From: Flavobacteriaceae bacterium UBA2765
GTDB taxonomy: Bacteria > Bacteroidota > Bacteroidia > Flavobacteriales > Flavobacteriaceae
Assembly: GCA_002352665.1 (NCBI GenBank)
Contig: DEIV01000019.1
Coordinates: 1-8,828 of the forward strand
Reading direction: 5' to 3'
DNA: 8,828 bases
The notes beneath the pieces were generated by a model. The model made no database searches. It was given only the letters and a program-made list of their open reading frames with translations, and was not told the DNA's origin. The stretch's first letter is position 1. Every line of letters begins with the position of its first letter. A program made the translations under genes and the position numbers. Below are positions 4,944-8,828 of the stretch, piece after piece.

Positions 4944-6698
4944 TTATGACTTCAAATTTAATTTCAAATTCAATTCATCTAGTTGCATTGCGTCAATTGT
5001 GGCAGGCGCATCTATCATCACGTCTCTACCTGAATTATTTTTAGGGAATGCAATAAAATCACGTATGGTTTCTTGTCCGCCTAGAATAGCAACCAATCTA
5101 TCTAAACCAAAAGCAATTCCACCATGTGGAGGTGCACCATATTCAAAAGCATTCATTAAGAATCCGAATTGCGCTTTCGCTTCTTCGGGCGTAAATCCTA
5201 AATATCCAAATAATAAAGCCTGTGTTTTTTTATCGTGAATTCTTATAGAACCACCACCTATTTCATTTCCGTTTAAAACGAGGTCATATGCATTGGCTTT
5301 CACTTCTCCGGGGTTTGTTGCTAGTAATTCTAATTGACCCGGTTTTGGTGATGTAAACGGATGGTGCATTGCATGGTAGCGTTCTGAATCTTCATCCCAT
5401 TCTAATAATGGGAAATCAACAACCCATAACGGGGCAAAAACTTTAGGATCTCTCAAGTTTAAACGTTCCGCTAATTCCATACGCAAAGCGCTTAATTGTG
5501 GTCTCACTTTATTGGTTTCACCTGAAAGTACACAGATCAAATCACCTGATTTTGCTTTGGTTTTTGCTGCCCATGTAGCCAAATCGTCTTGATCATAGAA
5601 TTTATCTACTGATGATTTGTAAGACCCATCTTCATTACAACGTACATATACCATTCCTAAGGCTCCAATTTGTGGACGCTTAACCCACTCAACGAGTTTA
5701 TCAATATCTTTACGAGAATATGAATTCCCTCCCGGAATTGCAATACCAACGACTAGTTCAGCTTGATTGAATATGTTAAAATCTTTATGTTGAGAAACTT
5801 CATTTAGTTCGCCAAACTCCATCCCAAATCGGATATCAGGTTTGTCATTGCCATATTTTTGCATGGCTTCATCAAAGGTCATTCTAGGGAATTTATGAAT
5901 TTCAACACCGTTAATTTCTTTTAATAAATGACGTGTCAATCCTTCAAATGCAGTTAAAATATCCTCCTGTTCAACAAAGGCCATTTCGCAGTCAATTTGT
6001 GTAAATTCAGGCTGCCTGTCTGCCCGTAGATCTTCATCTCTAAAACATTTTACAATCTGAAAATACTTATCCATACCACCAATCATCAATAATTGTTTAA
6101 ACGTTTGTGGCGATTGTGGCAGTGCATAAAATTGGCCAGCATTCATTCGGCTTGGTACTACAAAATCTCTAGCTCCTTCAGGAGTCGATTTGATCAAATA
6201 GGGCGTTTCTACCTCAATAAAACCTTCATTCGACAAATAATTTCTTACTGCCATACTCACTTTAGATCTAAAAATTAAATTTTTACGAACAGGGTTTCGC
6301 CTGATATCTAAGTAACGATATTTCATTCTCAATTCTTCACCGCCATCAGTCTCATCTTCAATAGTAAACGGTGGAAGTAAGGCTTCATTTAATATTTGTA
6401 ATTCAGATACTAATATTTCAACATCACCTGTTGGGATATTCGGATTTTTAGAAGCACGTTCAATTACAGTTCCTTTTATTTGAATAACAAATTCTCTACC
6501 CAATGTTTTGGCTTGGTTTATTAATGCTGATGATGTTCTTTCCTCATCAAAAATGAGTTGGGTAATACCATATCTATCACGAAGATCTATCCAAATCATA
6601 AATCCTTTATCACGTACTTTCTGTACCCATCCTGAAAGCGTTACCGTATTATTAATATCTGATGACCTTAACTCACCACAAGTATGACTTCTATACAT
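4944..6698 (-). CDS. aspS: Aspartyl-tRNA synthetase
   Basis: AspS attaches aspartate to tRNA-Asp in the cytoplasm. The protein has 584 residues, normal for the bacterial type. The N-terminal OB-fold anticodon-binding domain covers about 1-110 (MYRSHTCGELR start, SGWVQKVRDKG, WIDLRDRYG). The class II catalytic core follows: motif 1 around FIEVETPYL (160-168), the QSPQ substrate loop (195-198), motif 2 FRDEDLRADRQPEFTQID (219-236) and motif 3 GIAFGLDRL (527-535, with Arg534). Between motifs 2 and 3 lies the bacterial GAD insertion, about 285-410. APPHGG just before motif 3 is also typical. The start at 6698 gives the standard N-terminus. It is divergent from rsmI, with a well-placed promoter 18 bp upstream. 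Whether it charges only tRNA-Asp or also tRNA-Asn cannot be decided here. Confidence 0.97.
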   Translation of the reverse strand: MYRSHTCGELRSSDINNTVTLSGWVQKVRDKGFMIWIDLRDRYGITQLIFDEERTSSALINQAKTLGREFVIQIKGTVIERASKNPNIPTGDVEILVSELQILNEALLPPFTIEDETDGGEELRMKYRYLDIRRNPVRKNLIFRSKVSMAVRNYLSNEGFIEVETPYLIKSTPEGARDFVVPSRMNAGQFYALPQSPQTFKQLLMIGGMDKYFQIVKCFRDEDLRADRQPEFTQIDCEMAFVEQEDILTAFEGLTRHLLKEINGVEIHKFPRMTFDEAMQKYGNDKPDIRFGMEFGELNEVSQHKDFNIFNQAELVVGIAIPGGNSYSRKDIDKLVEWVKRPQIGALGMVYVRCNEDGSYKSSVDKFYDQDDLATWAAKTKAKSGDLICVLSGETNKVRPQLSALRMELAERLNLRDPKVFAPLWVVDFPLLEWDEDSERYHAMHHPFTSPKPGQLELLATNPGEVKANAYDLVLNGNEIGGGSIRIHDKKTQALLFGYLGFTPEEAKAQFGFLMNAFEYGAPPHGGIAFGLDRLVAILGGQETIRDFIAFPKNNSGRDVMIDAPATIDAMQLDELNLKLNLKS

Positions 6699-6716
6699 TT
6701 CTTATAAATTAAGGTG

Positions 6717-6747
6717 CAAATTTAGTGAATAAAGTATCGTTGTAAAA
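6717..6747 (-). promoter_or_regulatory. Bacteroidota-type promoter for aspS
   Basis: On the minus strand TAAATTTG (6724-6717) is an exact match to the TAnnTTTG -7 box. TTTT (6747-6744) lies 19 bp upstream in the place of the TTTG -33 box, with one mismatch. The -7 box ends 18 bp before the aspS ATG, so the leader would be short. Confidence 0.6.
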
Positions 6748-6764
6748 GATAGTTTATATATTTG
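6740..6764 (+). promoter_or_regulatory. Bacteroidota-type promoter for rsmI and the UDG-family gene
   Basis: TATATTTG (6757-6764) matches the TAnnTTTG -7 box exactly and ends 17 bp before the rsmI ATG. The best upstream partner is TTG at 6740-6742, only 14 bp away, which is short for this promoter class. The -7 call is stronger than the -33 call. Confidence 0.5.
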
Positions 6765-6781
6765 TTTATATACATTCTATA

Positions 6782-7456
6782 ATGAGTAAACTATTTATTG
6801 TTCCTACACCAATAGGCAATCTGGAAGATATGACTTTTCGTGCTGTAAAAGTGTTGAATGAAGTGGATACCATACTGGCAGAAGATACACGTACCTCCGG
6901 TATACTTTTGAAGCATTTTGAAATAACAACACCAATGCAGAGTCATCATATGCATAATGAACATAAAATGGTAGCTAGAATAGTTGAACGATTAAAATCA
7001 GGGGAAACTATTGCTTTGATTTCTGATGCTGGAACACCTGCCATTTCTGATCCTGGATTTTTATTGACTAGAGCTTGTGTTAAAAACAGTATTCATGTGG
7101 AATGCCTTCCAGGTGCTACGGCCTTTGTCCCCGCTTTAGTAAATAGTGGCTTACCAAATGATAAATTCGTTTTTGAAGGTTTTTTACCGGTAAAAAAAGG
7201 GCGACAAACGCGATTAAAATTACTTTCTGATGAAGAAAGAACAATGATCTTTTATGAATCTCCTCATAAATTGATAAAAACCTTAGTACAATTTTCTGAA
7301 TATTTTGGAGAAGAACGCCAAATTTCTGTTTCTAGAGAGTTGACAAAACTTTATGAGGAAACCATAAGAGGAACCGTAATAGAAGTATTGAATCATTTTG
7401 AAAATAAAGCACCAAAGGGGGAGTTTGTCGTTGTTGTGGAGGGGAAAAATAAATGA
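6782..7456 (+). CDS. rsmI: 16S rRNA (cytidine-1402 2'-O)-methyltransferase
   Basis: RsmI uses S-adenosylmethionine to methylate the ribose of C1402 in 16S rRNA, at the ribosomal P site. The 224 residues show the tetrapyrrole-methylase-like fold motifs in order: LFIVPTPIGNLEDMTFRAV (4-22), LAEDTR (32-37), ALISDAGTPAISDPG (78-92), CLPGATAFVPALVNSGL (108-124), FEGFLP (131-136), IFYESPHKL (156-164) and SVSRELTKLYEE (182-193). It ends at GEFVVVVEG and lacks the extra C-terminal region of the 286-residue E. coli protein, as is usual in Bacteroidota. The start at 6782 gives the standard N-terminus. Its TGA stop overlaps the ATG of the next gene (ATGA at 7453-7456), so the two are almost certainly one transcript with coupled translation. 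Confidence 0.95.
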   Translation: MSKLFIVPTPIGNLEDMTFRAVKVLNEVDTILAEDTRTSGILLKHFEITTPMQSHHMHNEHKMVARIVERLKSGETIALISDAGTPAISDPGFLLTRACVKNSIHVECLPGATAFVPALVNSGLPNDKFVFEGFLPVKKGRQTRLKLLSDEERTMIFYESPHKLIKTLVQFSEYFGEERQISVSRELTKLYEETIRGTVIEVLNHFENKAPKGEFVVVVEGKNK

Positions 7457-8034
7457 AAACGCTACTTACAAATATTAGAAATTGCGATGTGTGTTCGAAA
7501 CATTTAGCCTTAGGCCCACGACCTATTGTTTCTGCACATCCTTCATCTAAAATTGTAATTATTGGCCAAGCTCCTGGAACGAAAGTTCATCAAACCGGAA
7601 TACCATGGGACGATGCCAGTGGGAAACAATTGCGGAAATGGTTAAACGTACCAGATAAAGATTTCTATGATGTTACAAAATTTGCCATTGTACCGATGGG
7701 CTTTTGTTATCCAGGTAAGGGAAAAACTGGTGATCTACCACCGAGACCGGAATGTGCACCACTTTGGCATCAAGCATTGTTAGAAAAAATGCCGACTATT
7801 GAATTGATAATTCTCATTGGCATGTATGCTCAAAAATATTATTTACAAAAAGAAGCTAAAAAAACTTTAACTGAAATGGTTAATAATTATCAAGAATACT
7901 TACCAAATTATTTTGTGTTGCCACATCCGTCACCAAGAAATCGTTTTTGGTTGACCAAAAACTCTTGGTTTGAAAAAGATGTACTACCTGATTTACAAAT
8001 GAAAGTGTCCGCTATTTTAAAGAAGAATAATTAA
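7453..8034 (+). CDS. Uracil-DNA glycosylase family protein with four candidate Fe-S cysteines
   Basis: The 193-residue protein belongs to the uracil-DNA glycosylase superfamily, whose members remove uracil or other damaged bases from DNA. Motif 1 is IIGQAPGTKVHQTGIPWDD (36-54). The C-terminal motif is LPHPSPRN (156-163). Cysteines C11, C14, C85 and C101 are spaced C-x2-C-x70-C-x15-C, matching the 4Fe-4S pattern of family 4 enzymes, and the last two lie in a P-R-P-E-C context as in that family. However, the first motif is GQAPG where family 4 has GEAPG, so the usual catalytic acidic residue is Gln39 here. Asp53, Asp54 and His158 remain candidate active-site residues. The gene overlaps rsmI by four bases and ends at a bidirectional terminator. 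Family membership is clear, but the base it removes is not. Confidence 0.85.
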   Translation: MKTLLTNIRNCDVCSKHLALGPRPIVSAHPSSKIVIIGQAPGTKVHQTGIPWDDASGKQLRKWLNVPDKDFYDVTKFAIVPMGFCYPGKGKTGDLPPRPECAPLWHQALLEKMPTIELIILIGMYAQKYYLQKEAKKTLTEMVNNYQEYLPNYFVLPHPSPRNRFWLTKNSWFEKDVLPDLQMKVSAILKKNN

Positions 8035-8036
8035 AA

Positions 8037-8059
8037 AAACCCCACATTGCGTGAGGTTT
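8037..8059. terminator. Bidirectional terminator between convergent genes
   Basis: AAACCCCAC (8037-8045) pairs with GTGAGGTTT (8051-8059) around ATTGC, nine positions with one C-A mismatch. Seven A (8033-8039) become a T-run on the minus strand, making a good terminator for the flotillin gene. On the plus strand only TTTAATC follows, which is weaker. It starts 3 bp after the UDG-family stop. Confidence 0.7.
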
Positions 8060-8083
8060 AATCATAGATCTGTTCACTAAAAC

Positions 8084-8828
8084 CTACTCTGATTGCTCAT
8101 CGGGTTTTGGATTCGTCTTTGTTTTTGAAGTTTCTTTTTTGGTTGATTTAACCTCTTCTTCGTTTTCTATTTCTTTACCTTTTAAATAGTCAGGTAACTG
8201 CATACCGGCCATATTAAACATTTCCTGTAGAGGAGGTACTGACTTGTACATACCTGATATAAAGTTTGAAGTGGAAGTTTTCCCATCTTTAGAATTACCA
8301 TTTTCCCAAACGGTAATTTTGTCAATTTTAATATTTTTAATGGCCTCGGCTTGTGTTTTAACCAATTCAGGAAGCTTATCTGCAATCAATAATAAAACAG
8401 CATCTTTAGCATCATCACCTGCAGCCTGTACAATTTTATCAAGACCTAATGCTTGTTTGGTAAGAATTTCAAATAACCCTTTTGCTTCAGCTTCTTTTTT
8501 CAAAAATATCGCATCAGCATCCCCTTTGGCAATTCGTCTAATTTGTTCAGCTTCCGCTTCAGCATCGATTTCAATTTTTCGTTTATCAATTTGTGCCGGG
8601 ACAATAATATCAGCTCCTTGTTCTGCTTCTTTTCGTTTGGCTCTGGCATCCTCGGCAATTTTTTCAGCAGCATAGGCTTCTTCTAAAGCTTTAGCAGCTT
8701 GTACTTTTTCTGATGCAATTGCAATTTTTTCTGCTTCCGCTTCTCGTGCTCTTCTATCGGCATCAGAATTGGCAATTTGAATTTTTGCTGTATTTTCACC
8801 TTCAACCGCATGTGCATTGGCTGCGGCT
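8084..8828 (-). CDS. Flotillin (SPFH family), C-terminal part; start lies beyond the right edge
   Basis: The frame is open from the right edge to the TAG at 8084-8086, giving 247 residues of the C-terminal part. An in-frame ATG at 8503 is internal and not the real start. The visible part starts AAANAHAVEGENTAKIQIAN, followed by a long charged coiled-coil rich in AEA, EAE and KIA repeats (ending near DADAIFLKKEAEAKG). Next come the flotillin-like LLIADKLPELVKTQAEAI and ITVWENGN, and the C-terminal VPPLQEMFNMAGMQLPDYL. The last 30 residues are polar and rich in Lys, Glu and Thr. Flotillins are inner-membrane scaffolds that oligomerise through the coiled coil and organise membrane microdomains. 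The N-terminal membrane anchor and SPFH domain lie outside the window. The gene is convergent with the UDG-family gene. Confidence 0.9.
   Translation of the reverse strand, partial: AAANAHAVEGENTAKIQIANSDADRRAREAEAEKIAIASEKVQAAKALEEAYAAEKIAEDARAKRKEAEQGADIIVPAQIDKRKIEIDAEAEAEQIRRIAKGDADAIFLKKEAEAKGLFEILTKQALGLDKIVQAAGDDAKDAVLLLIADKLPELVKTQAEAIKNIKIDKITVWENGNSKDGKTSTSNFISGMYKSVPPLQEMFNMAGMQLPDYLKGKEIENEEEVKSTKKETSKTKTNPKPDEQSE

Noticed and set aside
4894..5238. A 114-codon frame on the plus strand opposite the aspS 3' end
   Set aside because: It is antisense to the highly conserved aspS motif 3 region and has no protein-like features of its own.
8182..8503. Flotillin gene starting at the ATG at 8503
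   Set aside because: The frame stays open upstream to the window edge with typical flotillin coiled-coil sequence, so the ATG is internal.
8244..8675. A 143-codon serine- and alanine-rich frame on the plus strand
   Set aside because: It is antisense to the flotillin coiled-coil. Its serine and alanine richness mirrors the AEA-rich coding strand.

Overview
The window is AT-rich DNA from a member of the Bacteroidota, most likely the family Flavobacteriaceae. Two things point there. The divergent promoters between aspS and rsmI carry exact TAnnTTTG -7 boxes, the Bacteroidota promoter type. RsmI is the short form without the C-terminal extension of the E. coli protein. No plasmid, phage or CRISPR signature was seen, so this looks like a chromosomal core region interrupted by small mobile or repetitive sequences.

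Layout. Positions 1-244 hold the 5' end of an IS1380-like insertion sequence: a transposase N-terminus on the minus strand, a strong hairpin just upstream of it, and a possible outer end. Positions 245-486 have no gene but include a degenerate hairpin-ended repeat. A small two-helix membrane protein (487-726, minus) is divergent from a glpQ-type glycerophosphodiester phosphodiesterase lipoprotein (781-1782, plus). Positions 1794-2996 hold four direct copies of a 172-176 bp element that begins and ends with a hairpin. An intact DUF559/Vsr-like nuclease gene (2207-2569, minus) sits between copies 2 and 3. The other two gaps hold only the last 25 bp of that gene plus its 22 bp 3' flank.

On the minus strand a ClC chloride transporter with a C-terminal CBS pair (3107-4900) follows aspS (4944-6698), with a terminator-like hairpin in the 43 bp between them. 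aspS is divergent from rsmI (6782-7456). rsmI overlaps a four-cysteine uracil-DNA-glycosylase-family gene (7453-8034) by ATGA. A bidirectional terminator separates that gene from a convergent flotillin gene, which runs off the right edge (8084-8828).

How the parts relate. aspS and rsmI both serve translation: one charges tRNA-Asp, the other methylates 16S rRNA. The UDG-family gene is co-translated with rsmI and is probably a DNA repair enzyme. GlpQ recovers glycerol-3-phosphate from phospholipid head groups. ClC and flotillin are membrane housekeeping proteins. The unusual part is the repeat/nuclease locus. Its arrangement resembles a REP/RAYT-type partnership between hairpin repeats and a dedicated nuclease, but with a PD-(D/E)XK-type DUF559 protein in place of a Y1 transposase. 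That functional link is inference. The repeat structure, the gene remnants and the mosaic third copy can be read directly from the sequence.
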